From assembly GCF_017832975.1 (NCBI RefSeq), contig NZ_JAFIBI010000001.1, positions 1,054,001 through 1,118,000 of the forward strand: a stretch of DNA of 64,000 bases, read 5' to 3'. Shown piece after piece: positions 8,048-18,864 of the stretch. Below the pieces are notes generated by a model. The model made no database searches, was not told where the DNA came from, and saw nothing but the letters and a program-made list of their open reading frames with translations. The position numbers were made by a program, and so were the translations under genes. The stretch is from Arthrobacter sp. PvP023. Its GTDB lineage: Bacteria > Actinomycetota > Actinomycetes > Actinomycetales > Micrococcaceae. Each line of letters begins with the position of its first letter. The stretch's first letter is position 1.

Positions 8048-8575
8048 CTATTGTCCGGGCAGGTTGAACAGGTGTCCGCCCGCTTCGACGCGGCCGCCGG
8101 AGGCCGGCAGTTCAACGGCATCCGGTTTGCTGTCCAGGACCACCACGGGGCTGCACATGCTGAGGTTTTTCGAGCGGACAAACGTGACGTCGACGCTGAT
8201 CATGGGGTCTCCGGCCCGGACCTGGTCCCCCTTCTGCGCCAGCACGCTGAAGCCTTCGCCCTTCAGGCCCACCGTGTCGATGCCGACGTGGACCAGCACT
8301 GCGGGTCCCGAGGCGTGCTGGACGATGTAAGCGTGCGGCATGACCTTGATGACCCGGCCGTCCAAGGGCGCGACGGCGGTAAGCACACCGGCGTCGTCGT
8401 CCGGGATGACCGCGGCGCCTCCGCCGACGAGCCCCTTGGCGAACACGGGGTCCGGCACTTCGCTCAGCGGGATGAGCCGGCCGGGCAGGGGCGAGGCCAC
8501 ACTGATGGCCCCGACCGGCGCTGTCTCCACATCTGCCGTGCCGGCACCTGCGGTGCCCACGTCAGGCGAGTTCAC
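8048..8575 (-). CDS. PTS EIIA component, glucose/GlcNAc (Crr-like)
   Basis: Cytoplasmic phosphocarrier of 175 residues that passes phosphate from HPr to EIIB. The active-site histidine is in VLVHVGIDT, and SPLPGRLIPL and LDGRVIKVMPHAYIV are EIIA-Glc motifs. GTG 8575 is chosen because it overlaps the EIIB stop codon (8572-8574), an arrangement typical of coupling; it gives an unusual leader of about 20 small residues before the domain. The neighbours make GlcNAc the likely sugar. Confidence 0.88.
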   Translation of the reverse strand: MNSPDVGTAGAGTADVETAPVGAISVASPLPGRLIPLSEVPDPVFAKGLVGGGAAVIPDDDAGVLTAVAPLDGRVIKVMPHAYIVQHASGPAVLVHVGIDTVGLKGEGFSVLAQKGDQVRAGDPMISVDVTFVRSKNLSMCSPVVVLDSKPDAVELPASGGRVEAGGHLFNLPGQ

Positions 8576-8802
8576 ATCAGGTCCTGGATGTCTTCTGCCA
8601 GGCTCTCCGCCTCGGGGCCAACTACCACCTGAACCACCGAGCCGGCCATCATGACGCCGTGGGCGCCCGCCGCCTTGAGTGCGGCCTCGTCCACCTTTCC
8701 GGCGTCCACCACTTCGGTGCGCAGGCGGGTGATGCACCCTTCGATCTCTTCGACGTTGTCGGCGCCGCCCAGGGCGGCGAGGATGATTTCTGCTTTGGAC
8801 AT
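8572..8802 (-). CDS. PTS EIIB component, GlcNAc/glucose
   Basis: Small 76-residue EIIB that receives phosphate on a cysteine, here in EEIEGCITRLRTEV, and gives it to sugar bound by EIIC. ATG 8802 (MSKAEIILAALGG) has AGGAG seven bases upstream and matches family N-termini, so the longer frame to 8874 is rejected. EIIA, EIIB and EIIC are all separate proteins here rather than one NagE chain. It is the first gene of the minus-strand operon, 105 bases from the operator-like palindrome. Confidence 0.88.
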   Translation of the reverse strand: MSKAEIILAALGGADNVEEIEGCITRLRTEVVDAGKVDEAALKAAGAHGVMMAGSVVQVVVGPEAESLAEDIQDLM

Positions 8803-8907
8803 GTCCACTCCTGTTGGTTGTTTCGCGGTGAGTCCGGCCGGTCCTGAAGCTTTTTTCCTGCCTGAGGTTGACAACTAAGCCCGGTGCACTTCACAGTGAT
8901 GATTGTC

Positions 8908-8923
8908 ACTGGTTATAACCAGT
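8908..8923. promoter_or_regulatory. dre-like operator for the DasR/NagR-type regulator
   Basis: Perfect 16-bp palindrome ACTGGTTATAACCAGT in the divergent region between EIIB (minus) and EIIC (plus). It follows the layout of DasR-responsive elements (ACTGGTCTAGACCAGT type) with a changed centre. One site could control both operons and explain co-regulation of all six genes. Confidence 0.8.
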
Positions 8924-8986
8924 TAGCAAAACTCTACTGAATCCCGCATCCCCGCACAAGCACCCCTTTTTGAAACGAGGAACCTC

Positions 8987-10261
8987 ATGTCCACGGAAAA
9001 CCCGTCCGCTTCAGCCGGGGCCGGCCCGCTGGCCGCACCGGCCCCGGGCAAGGCCAAGGGCAGCGGTAAAGCATTGCAGAACATGCAGCGCTTCGGCCGC
9101 AGCCTCATGCTCCCCATCGCCGCCCTTCCCGCAGCCGCGCTCCTCCTGCGCCTGGGCCAGGACGACCTGCTGGGCAGGTTCGAATCCCTGACCACCGTTG
9201 CGCAAGTAATCGGCGCGGCCGGCGGGGCCCTGTTCGAGAACCTCCCGCTGCTCTTCGCCGTCGGCATTTCCTTTGGCTTCGCCAAGAAGGGCGACGGTTC
9301 CACGGCGCTGGCCGCCGTCGTCGGCTTCCTGGTCCTGACCAACGTTTTCAAAGTCATGGCACCGCTGGTGCTGGGCGCCGCCCCGGAGGGCGGCAAGGAT
9401 CCCGTCATCAACTACGGCGTGCTGGCCGGCATCGTGATGGGCCTGACCACGGCCTGGCTGTGGCAGAAGTTCCACCGGACCACCCTGCCGGACTGGCTCG
9501 GGTTCTTCGCCGGCCGGCGCCTGGTGCCCATCCTGACCTCGTTCGCGGCCATCGTGATCGGCGTGGTCATGGCGCTCCTCTACCCCTTCTTCAACACGGG
9601 CCTGACCGCCGTGGGCAACGCCGTCGCGGACAACACGGTGGTGGGCAGCGGCGTCTACGGCACACTCAACCGGCTGCTCATCCCGCTGGGCCTGCACCAC
9701 ATCCTGAACTCGATCGTCTGGTTCATCATCGGCGACTACAACGGCGCACACGGCGACCTCAACCGCTTCTTCGCCGGAGACCCCTCCGCCGGTGTGTTCA
9801 TGACCGGGTTCTTCCCCATCATGATGTTCGCCCTGCCGGCGGCCGCCCTCGCCATCTGGCACGAAGCCAAGCCGTCCCAGAAGAAGATCGTCGGCGGCGT
9901 CATGCTCTCCACCGGCCTTACCGCCTTCCTCACCGGCATCACCGAACCGCTGGAATTCTCCTTCATGTTCGTGGCCTGGCCGCTCTACCTCGTCCACGCC
10001 GTCCTGACCGGAACCTCCATGATGCTGGTCAACTTCCTGGGCATCCACCACGGGTTCGGGTTCTCCGCCGGGGCCATCGACTACCTGCTCAACTTCGGCA
10101 TCGCGCAGAATCCGCTCTGGCTTGTTCCCATCGGGCTGGGCTACGCGGCGGTGTACTACGTGGTGTTCCGCTTCGTGATCCGGCGCTGGAACCTGCGCAC
10201 CATGGGGCGCGAAGACGAAACCGATGAGAACGGTTCGATGGCCAAAGCCGATGCGAGCTGA
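8987..10261 (+). CDS. PTS EIIC component, N-acetylglucosamine
   Basis: Membrane permease subunit of 424 residues that moves the sugar while it is phosphorylated. It has about ten hydrophobic segments after a polar N-terminal tail, and family signatures GDYNGAHGDLNRFFAGDP and LTGITEPLEFSFMFVAW, the latter holding the conserved ITEPLEF loop. The ATG at 8987 follows GAGGAACCTC. It has no fused EIIB or EIIA; those are the two divergent genes. Its last codons overlap the nagA start. Confidence 0.92.
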   Translation: MSTENPSASAGAGPLAAPAPGKAKGSGKALQNMQRFGRSLMLPIAALPAAALLLRLGQDDLLGRFESLTTVAQVIGAAGGALFENLPLLFAVGISFGFAKKGDGSTALAAVVGFLVLTNVFKVMAPLVLGAAPEGGKDPVINYGVLAGIVMGLTTAWLWQKFHRTTLPDWLGFFAGRRLVPILTSFAAIVIGVVMALLYPFFNTGLTAVGNAVADNTVVGSGVYGTLNRLLIPLGLHHILNSIVWFIIGDYNGAHGDLNRFFAGDPSAGVFMTGFFPIMMFALPAAALAIWHEAKPSQKKIVGGVMLSTGLTAFLTGITEPLEFSFMFVAWPLYLVHAVLTGTSMMLVNFLGIHHGFGFSAGAIDYLLNFGIAQNPLWLVPIGLGYAAVYYVVFRFVIRRWNLRTMGREDETDENGSMAKADAS

Positions 10262-11537
10262 ACCCGGCCTGCCGGGGCTGACTCAACCCGGAGCGGGAGA
10301 CGACGACGGCGTGCTGGGGCTGCGGGGCCGCCTGGTCACCGGCCGCCCCGGGGATGGAGTGATCGACGACGGCACGGTGGTGATCGCCGGGGGACGCATC
10401 GTGTGGTGCGGCCCGACGGCGGAGCTGCCCGCCGGCGTCGACGTCGAAACATCACAGGTTCCGCTCATCTTGCCCGGACTCGTGGACGTCCACTGCCACG
10501 GCGCAGTGGGGCACACCTTCTCCGCGGATGCGGACGGCGCCCGCCTGGCGGCAGGTTTTCACGCCGGTCAGGGCACGACGTCGGTGCTCGCCTCGCTCGT
10601 TTCGGCGCCGTCCGGTGTGCTGATTGAGCAGATCGCTGTGTTGCGGGAGCTGGTGCAGGACGGCACGCTGGCCGGCCTGCACCTGGAGGGGCCGTTCATC
10701 GCCAGGAGCATGTGCGGAGCGCAGGACCCGGCGGCCATCATCGACGGTGACCCGGCGCTCCTGCGGCAGTGGCTCGAGGCGGGGCGGGGAACGGTGCGTT
10801 CGCTGACCCTTGCCCCGGAAACGCCGCACTTTGCCGAGCTGGTGGCCCTGTGCCGGGAGTACCACGTGGTCCCGTCCCTTGGCCACACCGGCGCCACGGC
10901 GGCACGGACACGGGAAGCCCTCGGGGGAGGGGCGGGTGCCGGTCCCTGGTCCGCCACCCACCTGTTCAACCGGATGCCGGCGCTGGGCCACCGGGCACCG
11001 GGGCCTATTCCGGTCCTGCTGCAGGAAGCCCGGGAGTCACCGGACCGGATGGTCGTGGAGCTGGTAGCCGACGGTGTGCACCTGGACCCGGAGATTGTCC
11101 GCATGGTCTTCAATCTGGTGGGACCGGGCTCGATAGCACTGATTACGGATGCCATGGCGGCGGCCGGAATGTCCGATGGCCACTACACGCTGGGCAGCCT
11201 GGACGTGCAGGTCCAGGACCGGGTGGCCCGGCTGGTTCCCGCGGCGGATGATGCCCGTCCCGGGGCGATTGCCGGGGCCACCAGCCTGCTGTTGGAAAAC
11301 GTCCGCCGCTGCGTCGGGTGGGGCGTGCCGCTGGCCGACGCCGTCGCCGCGGCCTCGGCCACTCCTGCCCGACTGATGGGCCTGGACCAGCCGGGCCCCG
11401 CGCAGGTCGGATCCATCATCACCGGGTACCGCGCCGACATGCTGGTGACCACCGAAGAACTCGAACTGCTGCAGGCCTACCGGGCCGGCGCACCGCTAGC
11501 GGAGGAAAGGAAAACGAGTGCAGATCATTCTGTGTGA
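10251..11537 (+). CDS. nagA: N-acetylglucosamine-6-phosphate deacetylase
   Basis: Removes the acetyl group from GlcNAc-6-phosphate, giving glucosamine-6-phosphate for NagB. The 428-residue amidohydrolase shows the metal-site VDVHCHGAVGH, HLEGPF, the HLFNRM histidine and the catalytic aspartate in LITDAMAAAG. ATG 10251 overlaps the EIIC stop (10259-10261) and is preferred over the in-frame start at 10224. The end overlaps nagB by 20 bases, so translation of the three genes is probably coupled. Confidence 0.93.
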   Translation: MRAEPGLPGLTQPGAGDDDGVLGLRGRLVTGRPGDGVIDDGTVVIAGGRIVWCGPTAELPAGVDVETSQVPLILPGLVDVHCHGAVGHTFSADADGARLAAGFHAGQGTTSVLASLVSAPSGVLIEQIAVLRELVQDGTLAGLHLEGPFIARSMCGAQDPAAIIDGDPALLRQWLEAGRGTVRSLTLAPETPHFAELVALCREYHVVPSLGHTGATAARTREALGGGAGAGPWSATHLFNRMPALGHRAPGPIPVLLQEARESPDRMVVELVADGVHLDPEIVRMVFNLVGPGSIALITDAMAAAGMSDGHYTLGSLDVQVQDRVARLVPAADDARPGAIAGATSLLLENVRRCVGWGVPLADAVAAASATPARLMGLDQPGPAQVGSIITGYRADMLVTTEELELLQAYRAGAPLAEERKTSADHSV

Positions 11538-12327
11538 GTCCGCGGAACACGTAGGGGGCAGGGCAGCCGACATCATCGACGCCCGGGTCCGGCAGGGCCC
11601 GGCCGTCCTGGGGCTGGCGACGGGAGGTTCGCCGAAATCCACGTACCAGGAACTCATCCGGCGGCACCGCGAGGAACTGCTGAGCTTCAGCCGGGTCACC
11701 GCGTTCACCCTGGACGAATACGCCGGGCTGCCGCCGGAGCACGAACAGAGCTACCACTCCACCATCCGGCGGGAATTCACCGACCATGTGGACCTGCCGC
11801 CCGAGCAGCTCATTACCCCGCAGGGGAATGCGCCGGACCTTATCGCCGAAGCCGAGCGCTACGACGCCGCCATCTCGGCCGCCGGCGGGGTGGACATCCA
11901 GATCCTCGGCATCGGAGCCAACGGCCACATCGGGTTCAACGAGCCCACCTCGTCGCTGGTCTCCCGCACCAGGGTGAAGACGCTGGCCGGTGCCACCCGT
12001 GCCGACAACGCCCGGTTCTTCCCGGATGGAGAAGTTCCCCGGCTGTGCCTGACTCAGGGGCTGGGGACCATCCGCGAAGCCAGGCTGGCGGTGCTGGTGG
12101 CCATGGGGGAGAACAAGGCCGGCGCGGTCCAGGCCATGGTGGAAGGGCCGGTCAGCGCGCACTGCCCCGCCTCGGTGCTGCAAATGCACCGCCGGGCCGT
12201 GGTCATCCTGGACCCGGCGGCCGCGTCCCGGCTGAGCCTGCTGGACTACTACCGCGAGGCCCAGGAGTTCAACGACCAGCTGGGCCAGACGCCCACCAGG
12301 CCCTGGCTGCGACAGCCGGTGGTCTAG
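11518..12327 (+). CDS. nagB: Glucosamine-6-phosphate deaminase
   Basis: Converts glucosamine-6-phosphate to fructose-6-phosphate and ammonia, the last step of the cluster. The 269-residue protein shows LDEYAGL with the catalytic Asp and the family motif GIGANGHIGFNEP. It starts at GTG 11518 with GGAAAGG upstream, inside the end of nagA. The last base of its TAG stop is the first base of the second 65-bp palindrome, so the element sits exactly at the end of the gene. Confidence 0.93.
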   Translation: MQIILCESAEHVGGRAADIIDARVRQGPAVLGLATGGSPKSTYQELIRRHREELLSFSRVTAFTLDEYAGLPPEHEQSYHSTIRREFTDHVDLPPEQLITPQGNAPDLIAEAERYDAAISAAGGVDIQILGIGANGHIGFNEPTSSLVSRTRVKTLAGATRADNARFFPDGEVPRLCLTQGLGTIREARLAVLVAMGENKAGAVQAMVEGPVSAHCPASVLQMHRRAVVILDPAAASRLSLLDYYREAQEFNDQLGQTPTRPWLRQPVV

Positions 12328-12391
12328 GAGTTTTTGTCCAGATAGCGGGCGCAAAACGGGGCTGAAGTCCCTCTAAGTGGACAAAAACTCC
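12327..12391. repeat. 65-bp intergenic palindrome, copy 2
   Basis: Same layout as the element at 6254-6318: 23-base arms (12327-12349 and 12369-12391) and a 19-base loop. The left arm again begins GGAGTTTTTGTCCAGATA; the right ends GTGGACAAAAACTCC, with four arm mismatches. Both loops end GAAGT. It fills the space between convergent nagB and the aldehyde dehydrogenase and probably works as a bidirectional terminator. Confidence 0.9.
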
Positions 12392-12394
12392 TTG

Positions 12395-13804
12395 CTAGCC
12401 GTTGATCACCTGCGGAACGCCGAGGGCTTTCAGGCCTTCGACGCCGAATTCCAGGCCGTAGCCGGACTGCTTGGCGCCGCCGAAGGGGATGCGGGGGTCC
12501 ACGGCGCCGTGCTTGTTGATCCAGACGGTGCCGGCCTCAAGCCGGGCAGCCACGTCCCGCGCGGCTGCGGGGTCGGAGGACCAGACCGAGGCGCCCAGCC
12601 CGACGTCGAGCGCGTTCGCCATGGTGACCGCCTCGTCCACGGTGCCGTACCGGATGATGGGCAGGGCCGGGCCGAACTGCTCCTCGGCCACCAGCGGGTT
12701 GCTGTTGTCGATGTCCGCCACGAGGGTGGCGGGGTAGAAGTGGCCGGGCTGGTCCGGGTCCGGGTTGCCGCCGAGCAGGATCCGGGCGCCCGAGCCGCGG
12801 GCGGCCTCGACGAGACCTGCCACGATGTCGTACTGCTGCCTGTTCTGCAGCGGGCCCAGGACGTTGTTCTCATCCAGGCCGTTGCCCATCGGCATCGCGG
12901 CGGCCACCTTGGTGAGCTCCTCGCACACGGCTTCATACAGCGAATCATGGACGTACAGGCGCTTCAGCGCAGCACAGGTCTGGCCGGTGTTGATGAAGGC
13001 GCCCCAGAAGAGGCCTTCGGCAATGGCCTTGGGATCGGCGTCGGGCAGCACGATCCCGGCGTCATTCCCGCCCAGTTCCAGGGTGAGGCGCTTGACGGTG
13101 TCCGCGGAGGATTTGATGATCGCCTTGCCGGTGGCGGTGGAGCCGGTGAACATGACCTTGCCGATCGCCGGGTGTTCGGCCAGCCGGGCGCCGACGTCGC
13201 GGCCGCCGGAAACGACGGTGAGGAGGCCTTCGGGGAGTTCCTCGTTGAGGACCCTGGCCAGCGCCAGGACGGACAGCGGCGTGTATTCGGAGGGCTTGAC
13301 CACCACGGCGTTGCCCATCCGCAGGGCGGGGGCGATCTGCCAGACGGTGATCATCATGGGCCAGTTCCACGGGCCGATCGCACCCACGACGCCGATGGGC
13401 CGGTAGTGCAGCTCGGCGCGGGTTTCGCCGTCGTCCACCACGGTTTCCGGTTCCAGCGGCGTGCCGGCGGCGACCCGCAGCCACGCGGCGCAGGCGCCCA
13501 CCTCGAAGCGGGCGTTGGGGCCGTTCAGCGGTTTGCCCTGCTCCCGGGAGAGCAGCCGGGCGAGTTCTTCGGCGGAACGTTCGACGGCGTCGGCGGCCTT
13601 CATGAGCGCGGCGCTCCGGGCGTTGTGGCCCAGGGCGGCCCACGCGGGCTGGGCGGCTGCCGCGGCAGCAATGGCCGCCTCGAGGTCCTCAACGGTGTGC
13701 ACGGGTGCTTCGCCTACGGGTTCCCCCGTGGCGGGGTCCAGGATGGTCCGGGTTTCGCCGGTGTCCGGGGTGATCGAGGCCAGCAGGGCATCGTAGGTTT
13801 CCAT
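12395..13804 (-). CDS. NAD(P)-dependent aldehyde dehydrogenase
   Basis: Aldehyde dehydrogenase of 469 residues with catalytic cysteine in NTGQTCAALKR, base glutamate in LELGGNDAG and cofactor segment GPWNWPMMITVWQ. ATG 13804 (METYDALLAS) follows GTGGAGTACCCC, so the longer frame to 13915 is rejected. The region also encodes an amine oxidase, a permease and glutamate dehydrogenase, so phenylacetaldehyde or 4-hydroxyphenylacetaldehyde is a reasonable substrate guess; the sequence alone supports only a general assignment. Confidence 0.87.
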   Translation of the reverse strand: METYDALLASITPDTGETRTILDPATGEPVGEAPVHTVEDLEAAIAAAAAAQPAWAALGHNARSAALMKAADAVERSAEELARLLSREQGKPLNGPNARFEVGACAAWLRVAAGTPLEPETVVDDGETRAELHYRPIGVVGAIGPWNWPMMITVWQIAPALRMGNAVVVKPSEYTPLSVLALARVLNEELPEGLLTVVSGGRDVGARLAEHPAIGKVMFTGSTATGKAIIKSSADTVKRLTLELGGNDAGIVLPDADPKAIAEGLFWGAFINTGQTCAALKRLYVHDSLYEAVCEELTKVAAAMPMGNGLDENNVLGPLQNRQQYDIVAGLVEAARGSGARILLGGNPDPDQPGHFYPATLVADIDNSNPLVAEEQFGPALPIIRYGTVDEAVTMANALDVGLGASVWSSDPAAARDVAARLEAGTVWINKHGAVDPRIPFGGAKQSGYGLEFGVEGLKALGVPQVING

Positions 13805-14116
13805 GGGGTACTCCACTTCGAGTAGGTCAGAGAACGCGGCCGGAGCGGCCCAACAGCGCTCCCTTAAGCGTGCTCCGGGAGGCGCCGCGGGGTCTTGTGT
13901 ATCCGCGTACGGCACTTGACCGGTGGCGAACAGTACGGGCGGCCCTGAACCACATTGCGCTCACGAACAACAACTGATCGCTGCAAGACAAGCCGGGCCC
14001 GGCGGCAAGTGCCATGCTGGATTTCACGGTGCACCTTTGCCCGGGCCCAGGCACCCTTCCCACGCACTTTCCCCTAAGTTCCCTCCGCAGCACTCATGAC
14101 CGTTAAGAAGGATCCA
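13805..14116. other. Divergent intergenic region, no gene seen
   Basis: About 310 bases between the aldehyde dehydrogenase (minus) and the permease (plus). It should hold both promoters and possibly an operator, but I see no strong palindrome, promoter pair or short coding frame with a ribosome-binding site. Confidence 0.6.
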
Positions 14117-15592
14117 ATGAGTATTTCGAACCCGGAATCCCGGACCGCAGAACCCGGTTCCCGCCAGGAACACTCCACCGCCTTGCGCGCAGGAAGCATC
14201 GGAGTCCTGGGCATCCTGTTCTTTGTCCTTTCCGCGCAGGCCCCGCTGACCGGCATCGTGGGCGCAGCGCCGCTCGCGGCCGCGCTCGGCAACGGCGCCG
14301 GCGCCCCGGGCGCCTACCTCGTGGTGGGCATCGTCATTGTCATCTTCGCGGTGGGTTTCGTGGCCATGAGCCGGAAGGTGCAGACCAACGGAGCCTTCTA
14401 CGCCTATGTCACCGCAGCGTTCGGACGCAAGGTCGGTGCCGGTGCGGCGTGGCTTGCCCTGCTGGCCTACAGCACGGTGCAGGCGGCCATGTACGGGCTG
14501 TACGGTGCGGCTTTCTCCGGCCTGCTGGCATCCGCCGGCATAACTGTTCCCTGGTGGCTGCTCGCCCTGGTCACCATGGCGGGCGTCCAGGTCCTGGGAT
14601 CCATGAACATCGAGCTCGGTGCCCGCGTCCTTGCTGTCCTGGTGGGCCTGGAAGTGGCCATCCTCCTGATGTTCGGATTCGCCGTGCTGTTCAAAGGCGG
14701 TGGCCCCGAAGGGCTGAACATCGCCGCCTCGTTCGCGCCGGAAGCCATCGCCAGCGGAGCCCCCGGCGTCGCCATCATGTTCGCGGTGGCCTCCATGTTC
14801 GGCTTCGAATCCACCGCCATCTACTCCGCCGAGGCCAAAGACCCGCACCGGACCGTTGCCCGGGCCACCTATCTGTCCGTGGGCATCATCGCCGTCTTCT
14901 TCTCCTTCATCACCTGGATGCTGGTCAGCTTCTACGGGCCCTCCCACGTAGTGGATGCCGCAGGCGCCGCCCTGGAATCCGGGGACGCCACGTCCTTCGT
15001 GATCGGCCCCATCGTCGAAATGTTCGGACCCTGGGCCGGGATCACCGCCGGTGTCCTGCTGGTGACCTCGCTGCTGGCAGGCATCATCGCCTTCCACAAC
15101 GGCATCAACCGCTACCTCCACTCACTGGCCCTGCGCGGCTCCATGCCCGCAGTGGTTGCCCGGACCAACAGGCATCGTGCCCCTGCCGCCGCGGCCTGGA
15201 TCCAGACCGTAGTGGCAGCCCTGCTGGTGGCGCCATTCGCCCTGCTGGGGCTGGACCCGGTGCTGACGCTGTTCTCATGGTTCAGCGGCCTGGCCGTCGC
15301 GGCACTGCTGGTGCTGTACATGCTGTCCTCCCTCTCCGTCGTCGCCTATTTCCGACGGGAAAAGGTGCCCGGCCAGCAATGGCAGACGTTCATTGCCCCG
15401 GTGCTCGCTTCAGCGCTGCTGGCGTGGGTGCTGTACCTGGTGGTCAGCAACTTCACGTCCCTCATCGGTGGCAGTGCCGAAACGGCCGCGGGCCTGCTCG
15501 CTGCTGTTCCGGCGCTGTTCCTGGCCGGCGTGCTGGTGGAGATCCGGGTGGAGCGGCAGATCCGGGCCTCAGAGCTTGAGTTCGCCGGGTAG
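14117..15592 (+). CDS. APC-superfamily amino acid/amine permease
   Basis: Inner-membrane permease of about 491 residues with roughly twelve hydrophobic segments. The first reads GVLGILFFVLSAQAPLTGIV, the unwound-helix region typical of APC carriers. ATG 14117 (MSISNPES) is preferred over ATG 14096 because AAGGA lies just before it. Placed between an aldehyde dehydrogenase and, further on, amine oxidase and glutamate dehydrogenase, it could import an amine or amino acid; specificity is unknown. Its end overlaps the convergent AmiS-type gene by 24 bases. Confidence 0.87.
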   Translation: MSISNPESRTAEPGSRQEHSTALRAGSIGVLGILFFVLSAQAPLTGIVGAAPLAAALGNGAGAPGAYLVVGIVIVIFAVGFVAMSRKVQTNGAFYAYVTAAFGRKVGAGAAWLALLAYSTVQAAMYGLYGAAFSGLLASAGITVPWWLLALVTMAGVQVLGSMNIELGARVLAVLVGLEVAILLMFGFAVLFKGGGPEGLNIAASFAPEAIASGAPGVAIMFAVASMFGFESTAIYSAEAKDPHRTVARATYLSVGIIAVFFSFITWMLVSFYGPSHVVDAAGAALESGDATSFVIGPIVEMFGPWAGITAGVLLVTSLLAGIIAFHNGINRYLHSLALRGSMPAVVARTNRHRAPAAAAWIQTVVAALLVAPFALLGLDPVLTLFSWFSGLAVAALLVLYMLSSLSVVAYFRREKVPGQQWQTFIAPVLASALLAWVLYLVVSNFTSLIGGSAETAAGLLAAVPALFLAGVLVEIRVERQIRASELEFAG

Positions 15593-16237
15593 CAATCTGT
15601 CTGGGACATCAGGAGAGACGACGGCGGCGCGGGCGGCGGTTTGGCGCCCGCGCCACGCGAGGCAGCCGGCTAGCAGCAGAAGCACCGCCAGGGCCGTTGC
15701 GGCGCCCGCCGCCGTCGTCGCTGCTTCGGGACCATCGGGCCAGCGCCCCGTGATGCCCAGGAACGCCGGAACCGTGGCCGATAACTGGCTGGTGAGGATC
15801 AGGGACCAGCCAATGAGCGGCGCGAGGCGCTCCATGCCCAGCGCAAGCTGCAGGTAGAACAGCAGCCACAGGTAAGTCCAGCAGAGCCAGAGGACGGCCA
15901 GCAGCGGATCTTCCCCGGACCAGGCGGCGGCAAGCAGCAGGCCGCACAGGCCCACCATCCCGCAGAACCAGCCAAGGCCCCGCGACCCGAGTCCCAGCAG
16001 GAAATCCAGCCCAACGTAGACGTAGGTCAGCCCGAACAGGAACATCCCGGATGCCCCGAGGAGCAAATGCAGGCCGCCGCCGCCGGTAATCCCCAGGTAC
16101 GTGACGCCGAGGACCAACTGGGTGACGCCGATGACCAGGCTGAACACGGCAGCGTCTCGGCGGGGGAGGAGGTCCAGCGCCGCAAGGCCGTTGATCAGCA
16201 GTGCGGCTCCGGAGAGAAGCAGGCAAATGTGGGCCAT
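15569..16237 (-). CDS. AmiS/UreI-type membrane channel protein
   Basis: A 222-residue membrane protein with about six to seven hydrophobic segments (for example CLLLSGAALLINGLAAL and FLFGLTYVYVGLDFLLG) and the segment LWLCWTYLWLLFYLQLALG, the pattern of the AmiS/UreI family of urea and short-amide channels. No amidase or urease gene is nearby. A role in moving a small nitrogen compound would suit the neighbouring glutamate dehydrogenase, but this is inference. Confidence 0.75.
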   Translation of the reverse strand: MAHICLLLSGAALLINGLAALDLLPRRDAAVFSLVIGVTQLVLGVTYLGITGGGGLHLLLGASGMFLFGLTYVYVGLDFLLGLGSRGLGWFCGMVGLCGLLLAAAWSGEDPLLAVLWLCWTYLWLLFYLQLALGMERLAPLIGWSLILTSQLSATVPAFLGITGRWPDGPEAATTAAGAATALAVLLLLAGCLAWRGRQTAARAAVVSPDVPDRLLPGELKL

Positions 16238-16433
16238 CAGAAGTCCCCTGCCGGAGCCGGAACCGATGCCCTAACTTTCGTTTTATGGAAATTAAATGTC
16301 ACAATACGGAGGTTAGTGGAAGTCCGGTTGGTCATGCGTGGCCTGCGCAGTCACAATCGGGTAGGTTGAAGTTTCAATAAAAGGGTGGCGGTGCGGCGCA
16401 TGCCGCAGACTCTCCGCGCCCGGTTCGACGTAA

Positions 16434-18736
<2,303 letters not shown>

Positions 18737-18837
18737 GGATGTTCCTGACGCCGGATAGCCATCTGAATAGTGGTCCCCAAAGCTGTGTCCTGCGACACAT
18801 TCATTTCAGGGTAGCGCCGATGGCTGGCGTTGTCATC

Positions 18838-18861
18838 TTTTTTCGACGAACGTCGAAAAAA
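18838..18861. promoter_or_regulatory. Perfect inverted repeat between AraC and TetR genes
   Basis: TTTTTTCGACG (18838-18848) and CGTCGAAAAAA (18851-18861) are perfect inverted copies around AA, directly after the TetR stop. Because the arms run U then A in either transcript, it is not a classical terminator. It lies about 100 bases upstream of the AraC gene start and may be an operator. Confidence 0.5.
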
Positions 18862-18864
18862 GAA

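Noticed and set aside
18838..18861. Rho-independent terminator for the TetR gene
   Set aside because: On the minus strand the hairpin ends in A rather than U residues, so the standard terminator form is absent; kept as an operator candidate.
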